Source: Deferribacteres bacterium
GTDB taxonomy: Bacteria > Zhuqueibacterota > Zhuqueibacteria > Zhuqueibacterales > Geothermadaptataceae
NCBI GenBank assembly: GCA_020633655.1
Contig: JACKDF010000006.1
Coordinates: 310,001 to 374,000 of the forward strand
Reading direction: 5' to 3'
DNA length: 64,000 nt
The translations under genes and the position numbers were made by a program. Of the stretch, positions 43,992 to 54,900 are shown in pieces. Each line of letters begins with the position of its first letter. Position 1 is the stretch's first letter. The notes under the pieces are model-generated. The model did no database searches, was not told the DNA's origin, and worked only from the letters and a program-made list of their open reading frames with translations.

Positions 43992-46900
43992 ATGAATTTG
44001 GATAAACACCGGCAAAAGTTCACAAGAATACAACGCATGTTTGTCTGTTCGTTGTTGTTTTTATCAACGAGCGTATTTGCACAAACTCCTGTTAAGTTAC
44101 AAGTTTTGCTGCCAGGTATGAGCGCCGCTCCTGGCACGGCAAATGGTTATACAGGTTCGCCCAATCCGCAAACGACGGGCGTACCTTTTGAAGTCATCGT
44201 CAATGCGGTAGATGCCAATTGGAATGTGGTTTTGAGCTCAGATCAGGTTTCTGCTTCGGCATCAGATCCCTTTGCGAATTTGCCTTTGCCAGTCCATTTG
44301 TTAAACGGTACGGCGACGTTAACCTTCACTATGAATTCATCCGGGAACCATTCGATTACAATCGATGATGATTCCACTCCATCGGTTTTGAACGGACACA
44401 GCCCAACCTTTGCAGTAGTTAATCTTACCTCCTTTCGCATCAGTGATATCGGCGATCCGTGGTGGTTAATTCCGGGACAAGTTCGCGTTGGACGAAGTTT
44501 GCGCAACGTTACGATTACTGCGCGAGATGGTAATGGCAATTTGGTGAATAATTACAGCGGTACTGTCTACCTGACCCAGCAGACCGATTATGGCGTTGGC
44601 CGTATTTCTCCCTCCTCCGTGCAGTTGTCAAACGGTGCGTGGGAAGGGAGTATCCGCGTTTACCGTGCAGGCGAAAAATCAGCCAGTTGGGGTGTTACGG
44701 GCGATGCCTGGGTGGAAGCCAGCGATCAGGCACCGACGCCACATACGGGCGAAAGCAATCATTTCTGCGCCAGTCCGGATGAATTTGACCGGTTGCATGT
44801 CATTGTCCCGGGTGAAACGTATCTTCCCGGGAGTGAGACAGGAAAATTGGGCGCAGCCTCGAATCAGCAGGGTGATCATCCTTTCCAGATTGGTATTTAT
44901 GCCACGGATCAATACTGGAATCAGATTTCGAACGTGAACCACACGATCGTTTTGACCTCTACAGATCCCGCTGCAGTGCTTGGACCCTATGGCACGCTCT
45001 CGAACGGAAAAACCACGATGGCTGTGCGCTTGCTCACTGCCGGAATCCAGACCATTACGGCGAGCGACCAAAGCGATCTCAGTAAGGATCCGGGAACGAG
45101 TTCAGCGATAACGGTCATTAGCCAAGGCTTGCACCATTTTGCGTTTAACAATATTTCCTCTCCACGTACAGCAGGGGAGGCTTTTCCGGTAATCATCACC
45201 GCGGTCAATGAACAAGGTTCTATTGTGAGTGATTTTAATGGAACTTTGGATTTAAACGTATCGACAGGAAGCGCAACGCTGTCCCCTGCAACGATTAACA
45301 TGGCAAACGGATGGTGGTCGGGGGATATCACCCTGACAAAGGCCGCTTCCCTGATAACCATGTCCGTGCAGGATCGCACCAATCCGCCCCATACCGGAGA
45401 AAGCAATCAATTTGATGTACAGCCAGGGCAATTGCATCAATTGCAGGTTTTGCTGCCCGGGGAAACGGCAACACCGGGAGTAACACCGGGTAAATCCGGT
45501 ACTGCAGGAGAGATTTTATCCGGAAGTTCAATTCAAATACGCGTCAATGCCGTAGACGCCTGGTGGAATGTTATTCCTAACAATAATGATCTCGTGCATG
45601 TAACCTCGAGTGATCTGGCAGCAGTGTTACCTTTGGATGCCCTTTTGAATTCGGGAACCCGCCAATTTCTGGTCACTTTGAATAGTACGGGCTTGCAGAC
45701 AATTACCTCTTCAGACCAATCAAATGGCAGTGTTGCACCAAATACCAGCTCAACTATTCGTGTCAATCCGGGCAATTTTGATCATTTTGCATTTAATCCA
45801 ATTGGCGGCATGGTTACAGCGGGAACGCCTTTCCAGGCTTCCATTGCTGCTGTGGATGAAAATGGAAATCCGGTGGATGCATTTTCCGGCATTGTCACTT
45901 TGCAGGCAGTGTCTGGTGCAGGCACGGTTTCACCGACACAACTCAATTTCAATAATGGCCAGTGGAATGGCACCATCACTGTGACAAAAGCTGGAACCAA
46001 TACACTCTCCGTTTCCGATGCCGCGAATCCACCGCATGTCGGCTCGAGTAATCAATTTGTAGTGAATGCTGGCGCCTATGCCCGTTTACAGGTAATTGTC
46101 CCCGGTTTGTCAGCAAATCCGGGTGTGAGTCCGGGATACAGCGGAACAACCGAAGCCCAGAATGGCGGCGTACCTTTCGCAATTGCTGTGAATGCCGTTG
46201 ATAATTGGTGGAATATTGTCACCAGTGTGAATGATTCATTCGCCGTTTCATCGACCGATCCTCTGGCTTCTGTTCCGGATGCAACAACTTTCTTCAATGG
46301 CAGCCGCAATTTGAGTATTACTTTGAACACTGAAGGCGGCCAGACAATTTCTGCGGGATCACTGAATGTACCAGGTATCTCCAATGGGCAGTCTCCAGCA
46401 ATTACGGTTTTGCCTTCCAATTTGCATCATTTCACCATTTCACAAATTTCAGGACCTGTTGTTGCGGGTGAGCCGGTAAGTGTGACCATTCATGCGCAGA
46501 CAAATACAAATACACTGGTTTCCGGATTTAATGGTTCTGTCGGTCTTTCCGCTTCAAGTGGTGGGGGAACAGCCTCACCAACGACTATCGGGCCGTTTGT
46601 GAACGGCGAATGGTCAGGTGAAATCCAAATGACCAAAGCGGCAACAGATGTTACGGTAACGGTAAGCGATGGCGCAACGCCGGCACACGAGGGCGTGAGC
46701 AATCCGTTTAATGTCATTCCCGGGGAATTCAATAAATTGCAGGTTTTATTGCCTGGTGAAACATGGCAACCCGGTGTCAGTCCGGGAAAAAGTGGTTTAC
46801 CCGTCGATCAGCAGACAGGGATTCAGTTTGACGTACACATCCAGGCTGTGGATGCCTGGTGGAATTTGGTTAACACTGAGAGCGACAGCGTGAAGATAAG

Positions 46901-49900
46901 CTCCACGGACACACTGGCCTTATTGACCGAACGTGGTAAATTGATCTCCGGAAAAGTGTCGTTCACGGTGATTATGGGACTTGCGGGAACACACTCTTTT
47001 ACGGCTTTTGACATTTCGGACAACACCAAACTTTCTGGTCTGAGCAGTGCTTTTAATGTGAATCCCGGCAATTTGGATCATTTTGAATTTGAATCCATTT
47101 CACAACAAAGTGCAGGAAATGCCTTTGGCGTGAAAATAACCGCCGTTGATGGCGCTGGAAGTCCGGTCGCTGGATTTAACGGCCATGCCAAATTGCAAAG
47201 CTCAACTGGTGCAGCAACGCTTTCCCCAGCAGAAATTGTATTTGTTGATGGCGCCTGGCAGGGCAATGTTACGATAACGAAGTCCGCAAACCAGGTTCAC
47301 TTGACCTGCCTTGATTTCGCAGCCACGCCGCACACTGGGCAAAGCAATGATTTCGTTGTTTCTGCGGGTGAGTTCGTCAGTTTGCAAATTATTTTGCCGG
47401 GTGAAACCGCCACGCCAGGTGTCTCTCCCGGTAAAACGGGTGAGGTGAAAGCACAAATTACCGGAGATGCCTTCCTTGTCCAGGTCGCTGGTGTCGACCG
47501 TTATTGGAATCCAGTGCCAACAGCAACGGGAACGGTTGGGCTCGCGAGTTCCGATCCTGCAGCAAATCTGCCCGTCGATGCCGCGATGCAAAATGGCAGT
47601 GTGAGTTTTTCAACCTTGCGATTCGGAACACCGGGGTACTGGTCGGTTACTGCGAATTTTCGTAACAATAACGATATTTCCTCCGATACCAGCCCCTTGG
47701 TGCATGTTATAACCGGCTCGGTGGCCAGTTTTTCCTTCAGCGCGATCACCAGTCCACAGATCGCAGGAGACACGATTTACGCAACCATTCGTGCCATTGA
47801 TGGCAGTGGTGAAACGGTAACCAATTACAATGAACAAGCTAATATCACTGCCTCAACTGGACCCGGAACGATTTTTTCACAAACGGCACATTTTACAGAC
47901 GGTGAATGGAGTGGTGCTGTTGTTTTAACGAAAGCTGCATTGAGTGTTCATTTGAATATTCATGATTTTGCTGATGTCGTTCGCGGCAATAGCAATCCGT
48001 TCACGGTGCTCCCGGGTGAACTGGCGAAAATCCACATGGTTTTGCCCGGCCAAACTGCGACGCCCGGGTTATCTCCCGGACGCTCAGGAACACCGCATGC
48101 ACAGGTGGCCGGTGTGCCTTTTAACGTGAATGTTCGCATGACAGATGCCTACTGGAATGTGGTTGATCGTCAGGATACGACATGGCTGCAATTCTCCGCC
48201 TCCGATTTGGACCCCGGCATTATACTGCCTGTGGATACTTTCATTACCCAGGCGCAAGGAACATTCAATTTCACTTTGTTAACGGAAGGCGAAAACAGCC
48301 TGTTTGTCACAATGATTTCTGAACCACTACTTGCGGATACCTCCACAGGTTTTTACCTTGATTCCGGGCAGTTGGATCATTTTGAATTTAGTCTGATCGA
48401 CAGTGTTCAGACCGCGGGAGCACCCTTTGAGGTGCGTATTACGGCAATGAATGTGCAGGGAAACCCGGTTACGGCTTATGAAAGCGACATTATTCTGTCA
48501 GCATCCACCGGAAATGGAACCCTTTCACATTCTGGAGTGACTTTATCAGCTGGAGTTTGGGAAGGGCAATTAACGTGCACGCGTGCTGATGAAGCCGTCG
48601 TCATTTACGCTTCCGATTATGTGGCGCCTCCGAATACGCATTCAGGCTACAGCAATGCTTTCGTTGTTGTGCCGGACAGCCTCGCCGGGTTGCATGTTTT
48701 ACTCCCGGGTGAAACAGCGACTCCTGGTGTAACACCGGGGAAAAAGGGTAAACCCAACGTTGGAATTGCAGGTGAGGTGACACAGTTGACGGTGCGTGCC
48801 GTCGATCAGTACTGGAATACAATCACGACTATAGCCGATACGGTGAGTTTGGCGGCGAACGATACTTTCACAGTTTTTCCTGCAGGTGTTACTCTGGAAA
48901 CCGGAGAAATTGTAGTCGATGTGATTTTCCGGGCTGCCCGTGTGCAAAAGATTTTTGCACACCTCGGCAATGGTCCAGTTCACACCAGCACCATTCTTGC
49001 GAAACCTGCGGGAAATACACTTGCTCAGGATAATTCGTTACCAACGGCTGAAAGTGGAGAAGTTACGATAATTCCTGCCAGCTTTGCAAAATTGCTCATG
49101 TTGCTGCCCGGCGAAACCGTCCTGCAAGGGGATACCGAGACAGATTTGCAAAAATCTCCCGGTCGCGCAGGGGAGCCCACCAGGCAAACCTCTGGTTTAG
49201 GTTTTGAAGTTGTGGTGTTCGCCGTGGATGATTACTGGAATTCGGTATACGAATCCCCGGCTGACCAGATAAGCCTGTTCACAACGGATACGCGGGCTGA
49301 TGTACAGCCCTCAGTACAATTTTTACAAAATGGGCGAGCAGAATTTCAGGTGACTTTGACCCAGGGTGGCAATCAGGTTTTGCATGCAAGCAACCAGACG
49401 AATCCACAGATGACTGCATCCCTGGACGGCGTTGTCGATGTATTATTAGGTGGCTTGCACTACGAAGTCGTTGTTGATTCCAGCACGCTCATTGCCGGTG
49501 CGCCATTTTCGATGCACGTTTATTATCGCGATGGAATTGGGCAAAATGTCGTTAGCGCCAATCAACTTGTGCAACTCACAGCAGTTGACGCCCAGAATTT
49601 GTCGGAAATCGATGGTGACTTAAGCAATGCTTCCTTTAATCTTCAGGCGGGAAAACGGGATATCCTGCAGTCCTTCAACCGTGCCGGATTGGTAAGAATT
49701 CGGGTTTCCGACACCCTTGGGACGGAAACAGCTTATTCCGATCCCATTCTTTTTAGCGCGGGCAGTGTTGCTAAATTATTGCTGACAGCCGATAAAACAG
49801 AAATAGGTGGCATGAAAGAAACCGATGTATTTGTCGAGCTTCTCGATGCAACCGGAAATCCGGTTGCAGGAAAAGATGTTGCCTTACGACTCGTCGAAGG

Positions 49901-50390
49901 AACCGGTAGCTTGTCAAAATCGGGTGTCACCTCGGACAGCTCTGGTCATGCGACACTTCAATTCACGGGGGGGCGGATTACCGAGGTCAACACAATCGAA
50001 GCGGAAGTGGATTCGGTTTTTGCCCAACTTGAAATTATCGTGAATCTGACGTCCAGCGATATGCCGGATGGCGAAGCGGTCAATTATCCCAATCCCTTCG
50101 GACGAGAATCAAAAACCACCCGTATCGATTATTATTTGTCTGAAGATGCCGATGTTACGCTGACGATTTATGATCTCTTTGGAAGAAAAGTCTGGCAAAA
50201 TGAATTTGCCGCAGGAGCACCTGGCGGTCGTGGTCGCGAAAACAGTGCGCATCCGAATTCCGTGGAATGGGATGGCACCAATGGCCGCGGACAAAAAGTT
50301 GGCAACGGTGGTTATATCCTGGTAGCGCAAGCTCGGGCTAATGGGAAATCGATTATGAATACGAAAAGAAAAATTGTGATCGTTCGATGA
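43992..50390 (+). CDS. Giant secreted repeat adhesin with FlgD-like C-terminal domain
   Basis: The 2132-residue exported protein begins with a signal peptide ending in VFAQ. A module of about 216 residues then repeats. Each copy opens with a short QVLLPGETATPGVSPGK-type segment, has an AVDxWWNxV strand, and later a HFxFxxI, NGxWxGxITxTKA and PPHxGxSN pattern; each module looks like two Ig-like beta domains. Copies begin at about residues 37, 267, 485, 701, 917, 1134, 1349 and 1568, with a shorter one at 1702. An invasin-like Big_1 domain (about 1930-2020) and a C-terminal FlgD-like Ig domain with the VEWDG motif follow. ATG at 43992 is chosen because AAAGGAGG lies 7 bases before it. Confidence 0.9.
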   Translation: MNLDKHRQKFTRIQRMFVCSLLFLSTSVFAQTPVKLQVLLPGMSAAPGTANGYTGSPNPQTTGVPFEVIVNAVDANWNVVLSSDQVSASASDPFANLPLPVHLLNGTATLTFTMNSSGNHSITIDDDSTPSVLNGHSPTFAVVNLTSFRISDIGDPWWLIPGQVRVGRSLRNVTITARDGNGNLVNNYSGTVYLTQQTDYGVGRISPSSVQLSNGAWEGSIRVYRAGEKSASWGVTGDAWVEASDQAPTPHTGESNHFCASPDEFDRLHVIVPGETYLPGSETGKLGAASNQQGDHPFQIGIYATDQYWNQISNVNHTIVLTSTDPAAVLGPYGTLSNGKTTMAVRLLTAGIQTITASDQSDLSKDPGTSSAITVISQGLHHFAFNNISSPRTAGEAFPVIITAVNEQGSIVSDFNGTLDLNVSTGSATLSPATINMANGWWSGDITLTKAASLITMSVQDRTNPPHTGESNQFDVQPGQLHQLQVLLPGETATPGVTPGKSGTAGEILSGSSIQIRVNAVDAWWNVIPNNNDLVHVTSSDLAAVLPLDALLNSGTRQFLVTLNSTGLQTITSSDQSNGSVAPNTSSTIRVNPGNFDHFAFNPIGGMVTAGTPFQASIAAVDENGNPVDAFSGIVTLQAVSGAGTVSPTQLNFNNGQWNGTITVTKAGTNTLSVSDAANPPHVGSSNQFVVNAGAYARLQVIVPGLSANPGVSPGYSGTTEAQNGGVPFAIAVNAVDNWWNIVTSVNDSFAVSSTDPLASVPDATTFFNGSRNLSITLNTEGGQTISAGSLNVPGISNGQSPAITVLPSNLHHFTISQISGPVVAGEPVSVTIHAQTNTNTLVSGFNGSVGLSASSGGGTASPTTIGPFVNGEWSGEIQMTKAATDVTVTVSDGATPAHEGVSNPFNVIPGEFNKLQVLLPGETWQPGVSPGKSGLPVDQQTGIQFDVHIQAVDAWWNLVNTESDSVKISSTDTLALLTERGKLISGKVSFTVIMGLAGTHSFTAFDISDNTKLSGLSSAFNVNPGNLDHFEFESISQQSAGNAFGVKITAVDGAGSPVAGFNGHAKLQSSTGAATLSPAEIVFVDGAWQGNVTITKSANQVHLTCLDFAATPHTGQSNDFVVSAGEFVSLQIILPGETATPGVSPGKTGEVKAQITGDAFLVQVAGVDRYWNPVPTATGTVGLASSDPAANLPVDAAMQNGSVSFSTLRFGTPGYWSVTANFRNNNDISSDTSPLVHVITGSVASFSFSAITSPQIAGDTIYATIRAIDGSGETVTNYNEQANITASTGPGTIFSQTAHFTDGEWSGAVVLTKAALSVHLNIHDFADVVRGNSNPFTVLPGELAKIHMVLPGQTATPGLSPGRSGTPHAQVAGVPFNVNVRMTDAYWNVVDRQDTTWLQFSASDLDPGIILPVDTFITQAQGTFNFTLLTEGENSLFVTMISEPLLADTSTGFYLDSGQLDHFEFSLIDSVQTAGAPFEVRITAMNVQGNPVTAYESDIILSASTGNGTLSHSGVTLSAGVWEGQLTCTRADEAVVIYASDYVAPPNTHSGYSNAFVVVPDSLAGLHVLLPGETATPGVTPGKKGKPNVGIAGEVTQLTVRAVDQYWNTITTIADTVSLAANDTFTVFPAGVTLETGEIVVDVIFRAARVQKIFAHLGNGPVHTSTILAKPAGNTLAQDNSLPTAESGEVTIIPASFAKLLMLLPGETVLQGDTETDLQKSPGRAGEPTRQTSGLGFEVVVFAVDDYWNSVYESPADQISLFTTDTRADVQPSVQFLQNGRAEFQVTLTQGGNQVLHASNQTNPQMTASLDGVVDVLLGGLHYEVVVDSSTLIAGAPFSMHVYYRDGIGQNVVSANQLVQLTAVDAQNLSEIDGDLSNASFNLQAGKRDILQSFNRAGLVRIRVSDTLGTETAYSDPILFSAGSVAKLLLTADKTEIGGMKETDVFVELLDATGNPVAGKDVALRLVEGTGSLSKSGVTSDSSGHATLQFTGGRITEVNTIEAEVDSVFAQLEIIVNLTSSDMPDGEAVNYPNPFGRESKTTRIDYYLSEDADVTLTIYDLFGRKVWQNEFAAGAPGGRGRENSAHPNSVEWDGTNGRGQKVGNGGYILVAQARANGKSIMNTKRKIVIVR

Positions 50391-50452
50391 CACTTTGCCC
50401 CGGTGAAGTTGCACGAATCAACAGCAGACCAGCACGTTACGGAGACGAAAGA

Positions 50453-51700
50453 ATGAAGATCACGACGAGAAAATACATTTTTACAATCCTGCTTCTTACC
50501 CTTGGAATTCCAATCCATCTGCAGGCGCAAACCGGAACAGCAGGAATGCCTGGCGCTTATCTCTACAACGGTGTCGGTGCGAGGGCGCAAGGCATGGGCG
50601 GTGCTTATACCGCCATCGCCAATGATGTCACTGCCGTTTATTGGAATCCGGCTGCGCTCGCATTTCAAAATCCCTATCAATTTTCATTTATGCACAATTC
50701 TCTGTTTATGGGCACCTCCCTTGACTTCCTGGTCGCCAGTGCGCCGACAGAACGTTATGGTAGTTTTGGTCTTGGATTGCTCACTTTAGGTTCCGGAGAT
50801 TTTGAACAACGAAGTGTGCTCAATGAAAATCTTGGTAATTTCAGCATGCGGGATATGGCCATATTTATGTCGTGGGCCCAGGAAGTTTATCCGGATGTCT
50901 CGGTTGGTGTGAATTATAAATTTGTAAACCAGAAAATATTGTCCTATTCCGGTAGCGGACACGGTTTTGACCTGGCAGTCAAAACGAGTGTTTTCGATCG
51001 CATGAACATCGGTTTTGTTGTGGCTAATGTATTGAGTCCCAAAGTTACACTTGCTTCTGAGGCGGAAACGTATCCTTTGCAGGTGCGCACCGGTATCTCA
51101 ACAACTTTTCTCGATGATAAACTCTCATTGAGTACGGAATTTTCAAAAATAAGTGGCTGGGATGCAGCGCAATTGCACTTTGGCGCGGAGTATATGGCCA
51201 TGCCCAATCTGGCAGTACGTTTGGGAATCAATGATGGTTTTTTCTCTTTTGGCGCCGGCTTCACATTCCAGAATTACGGACTGGATTATGGTACAGCTGG
51301 TACTTCCGAGTTGGGTTCAAGTCAAAGATTTTCCTTGAATTATGCTTTTGGTGGCTTTGGTGTGCTTGCCTCTGCTTACCCCGCCGTTTTTTCACCTGCC
51401 GGTGAAGTCAATGTGACACGAATCAAATTGAAAGTGAAAAGTAAAGCAAAAATTGAGCAATGGATTTTTGCTATCGTCGATGTGGAAGGTCGCATTGTTC
51501 GTCAATTTAGCGGAAGCGGTGAAGCGCCGGAAGAAATAATTTGGGATGGCCGGGATAACCGTGGTGCGCTGGTCTCCGATGGCCGGTTTACCTATAGATT
51601 TGATGTGAGTACAGGTGAGGAAGAAGACATGGCTTCAAATGGTTTACTGGTGACAATTGACACAAAGGGCCCGGTGGGTGTGATTGGTGGTGAAGATTAA
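50453..51700 (+). CDS. PorV/PorQ-family barrel fused to a FlgD-like Ig domain
   Basis: The 415-residue protein has a signal peptide (to about residue 25, HLQAQ) and the PorV-family N terminus GVGARAQGMGGAYTAIANDV with VYWNPAALA. An outer-membrane barrel runs to about residue 310. The last 90 residues are a separate Ig-like domain (RIKLKVKSKAKIEQW, EEIIWDGRDNRGALVSDGRF) of the FlgD type that also ends the adhesin upstream. In type IX secretion PorV shuttles cargo to its surface anchor, so this may process or hold the adhesin. ATG at 50453 has GGAG in front; the in-frame start at 50387 would overlap the adhesin stop and precede the signal peptide. Confidence 0.85.
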   Translation: MKITTRKYIFTILLLTLGIPIHLQAQTGTAGMPGAYLYNGVGARAQGMGGAYTAIANDVTAVYWNPAALAFQNPYQFSFMHNSLFMGTSLDFLVASAPTERYGSFGLGLLTLGSGDFEQRSVLNENLGNFSMRDMAIFMSWAQEVYPDVSVGVNYKFVNQKILSYSGSGHGFDLAVKTSVFDRMNIGFVVANVLSPKVTLASEAETYPLQVRTGISTTFLDDKLSLSTEFSKISGWDAAQLHFGAEYMAMPNLAVRLGINDGFFSFGAGFTFQNYGLDYGTAGTSELGSSQRFSLNYAFGGFGVLASAYPAVFSPAGEVNVTRIKLKVKSKAKIEQWIFAIVDVEGRIVRQFSGSGEAPEEIIWDGRDNRGALVSDGRFTYRFDVSTGEEEDMASNGLLVTIDTKGPVGVIGGED

Positions 51701-51735
51701 AAGTGGCAAAAAGTTATTTCTTGCTTTTAGTCTGT

Positions 51736-51809
51736 TTTATTCATGCGATGCTCCAAGCGAGCGATGGACAGGGGATATCCCCTGCCCAATCTTGCGGTTG
51801 ATGAATAAA
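51736..51809. repeat. Palindromic intergenic element
   Basis: A perfect 16-bp palindrome CAGGGGATATCCCCTG (51769-51784) is nested inside outer arms TTTATTCAT (51736-51744) and ATGAATAAA (51801-51809). It could fold into a long hairpin. It lies in the 205-base gap between the PorV-like gene and the TPR gene, has no ORF and no T run. Confidence 0.6.
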
Positions 51810-51905
51810 GTAGGTTAGATAGTCGAAGACAACATCACCAGGTTCTTGTTATGTCTTCAAAATCTGCCGATTTATTTAGAAAAGATTGAAATACTTTTAG
51901 GATAG

Positions 51906-54900
51906 ATGATGGAAGAGCGATTTACAGGGAAGTTTTTGCGTCTTGCCATGGCCATTTTGTTGCTTTCACCAGCTTGGTTGTTCGGCAATGAGAAAAGTAC
52001 ACCATGGCAGATGTATCAGGAAGCCGCGAATTTGTTCCGCCAGTCTGGTTCATCGGAAAAAATTCTCGATCTGTGCAAACAAGTTACAAAGGAAGCAGAA
52101 GATCCGCAATTGCGGGTGCGGGCTTTTTTTCTTGCGGTACAGGTTCATGTAAATGAAAAAGAAGCGGACAAAGCGCACAAAATCCTGCAAAACCTTTACG
52201 ATGAGAAAAAGGATATCACTGGAAATAGTGCTGTTGAAGCACGGCTGCGTGATGCGGAAATTTACAGCCAGGCCGGTGATTTAGTCAGTGCACTGCCGTT
52301 GTTTCAAATGGTGTGTGACAGTGTGTCGAATCTGTTTTTATTGCAGGAAGCGCGTCTGGGACTCGCAGGTATCCTCGCTGAAACCAAACAATGGCACCAA
52401 AGTGATTCTGTATTGAACCTGGTTATTGCGTCTTCGCCGAAATATAAAAATGATGAACGCGTGCAGGCACTTTCTGCGCGTCAGGCGCTCTCCCTTAATC
52501 AGCCGCAAAAGGCAATCGATTTGCTGCAAGGCAACCAGAGCAAGGTTTCGTTACGGCTATTGGCAGAAGCTTACGAACAAGCCGGCAAGTCCATAATGGC
52601 CGTCGGGGTGTATAAAAAATTGCGGGACCTCTATCCTGGAACTGCCGAGGCAGAAACAGCCCTTTTCCGTGCTGGTGAAGTTTTTATGCGTGCAGAAGAT
52701 TGGCTGGCAGCAAAAAATGAATTCGAAAAACTGGTTGAATCCTACCCCGAGAGCCCCAAAACCGCGCACGTAAAATACCGTCTGGGTTGGATTTACCTGC
52801 AACTAAATCAATTTGATGCTGCCCTCAATGCTTTTGCATTCAATGAAATTAAGCCGGAAAATGCCGCTTATTTCGCCTACATGCGTGCCGAATGCCTGTA
52901 TCGCATTGGGCAAACTGCACCCGAGCGGTTGCAGGATGCCTTTCTGGCATTCAACAGTCTCTCTGCTCTGCATTCCCAATCCACTATTGCTCCTTTAGCC
53001 AAACTGCGTGCTGCCTTAATTCTATTCGAAAAAGGCGATGAGACAGATGCCATGATTAATTTACGGCAGTATTTGTCTCTCTACAGGAAAGATGATTTAG
53101 CGGCGACGACCGTCTTTCTGCTGGCCATACACAGTGATGCAGCGAGCTCCTCACACTATTTCAGTGAATTAATTGAACAATACCCGGAAAGTTATCTCTA
53201 CGACGCGAGTTTGACAGCTTTGCAGGAAAGGGATTATGCACAAGGGCTTTATCAGGAGATTATTAATCGACAGGCGCATCTTGGTCACGAAACTTCTACA
53301 GGCAGGTCAGATTTCTGGCTCCGTGCGCAATATTTGTTGCATGGCGAAGCTTCGTACTATCTAAAACATTATTCACAGGCACTCTCGGAATATCAGAAAG
53401 CCGAAAGCGCCTCCGAAGATTTCATCACGCAAAGTGCGAAACTGGGCAAGGCCTGGTGTTTGTTGCAAGAAAACGCCATCGATAGTGCGCGCACCGTTTT
53501 TACAGCACTACGCGATGTACTTCAAGGCTCTGACATTTTAAAAGCAGAGTACGGCATAGCAACCTGTTCTTTTCGTGAACAAAAATTTACGGAAGCGCTG
53601 CAAGCGTATCCCACCAATGCAGAAGCCGGTGATAACCAGGAAATTCAAGCCATAATCGCGAAATCTCATTATCGTAGTGGCGAGTGCTTTTATCGACTGG
53701 AATACTATGGCCAGGCTATCGAATCCTGGCTCAAACTCGTCGAACTTTATCCCCGGGATGCCCTGGCGCCACGTGCTCAATATCGTGCTGCTGATACTTA
53801 TTTTCGCGCCAATCATTTTAGCGAAGCAGAAGCTGCCTATCAGGTTGTGCTCGATCGTTATGGCAAAAGTTCCTATGCACCGGAAAGCATGCTGCAAGTT
53901 GCGCAATGTAAATACAATGCCGGAAATTATCAGGATGCTATCGAAAGGTTTAAATTATTTATTGAAAATTACCCTGAGAATGCGAAAACCCGGGATGCGC
54001 TCGAAGGAATACAACTTTCCTATTATCAAATGGGGCAGGGTGCCCAGGCATCGGAAGCCCTGGAAAAAGTCGTGCAGAACTTCCCCGGTGGTATGCTCTC
54101 TGCAGACGCCCGTTTCAGGCTTGCCTCGAGCTATCTTGAAGCCAAAGACTACGATAAAGCAGTTGTCGCTTTTAAAGAAATTCTTACCCAATATCCGGGT
54201 TCAACCTACGCCATGGATGCCCAGTTTGCTCTCGCTGACGCTTACCAGGCAAAAGGCGATAATGAAGCCGCAACGCAGGAATATCAGCGTTTTATTCAAT
54301 ATTTCCCTGACAGCCCTAATATTGCGGAAGCAATGTTCAATCTTGCCGTTGGTTATTTTAATATTGAAAGCTTTCTCAGCGCAGGGGATTATTTTAAGCA
54401 GATTGTGGAGAAATTTCCACAAAGTTCATTTTATAATCCGGCTTTACAAAATCTTGGATGGTGTTATAAAAGACTGGGTGAGAACGAGAAAGCACTGCAC
54501 CATTTTCAAACTTATGTCGATAAAAATGCTGCAGGTCCCGACGTTGAAAACATGAAATTGCAAATTGCGACCTTGCAAGCTGAAATGGGCCAATCGGGCA
54601 AAGCCTTGCCGGTGTTTACCGCACTTTCAAAAAGTAATAATGATGATATTGCGGCGGAAGCTGCCTATCAAAGCGGTATGTTGTTGCTCCAGAGTGAAAA
54701 TGTTGAAGCAGCACGACAAGCCTTCAATATGTCGGTGAAAAAGGGGGCACGGGATAATTATTACAGGCTCAGTTCATTGGCGCAACTGGGTGCAATTTAT
54801 GAGGGACAAAAAAGTTGGCAAAAGGCGGTTGCTGCCTATAAATTGCTCGCAGATAGTGCCAGTGATCCGACGTGGATCAATGCTGCACAGGAGCGAATGA

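Noticed and set aside
43992..49500. The regular 650-base period as a CRISPR or satellite array
   Set aside because: The period is in one long open frame, units are far longer than CRISPR repeats, and the conserved parts are protein strands.
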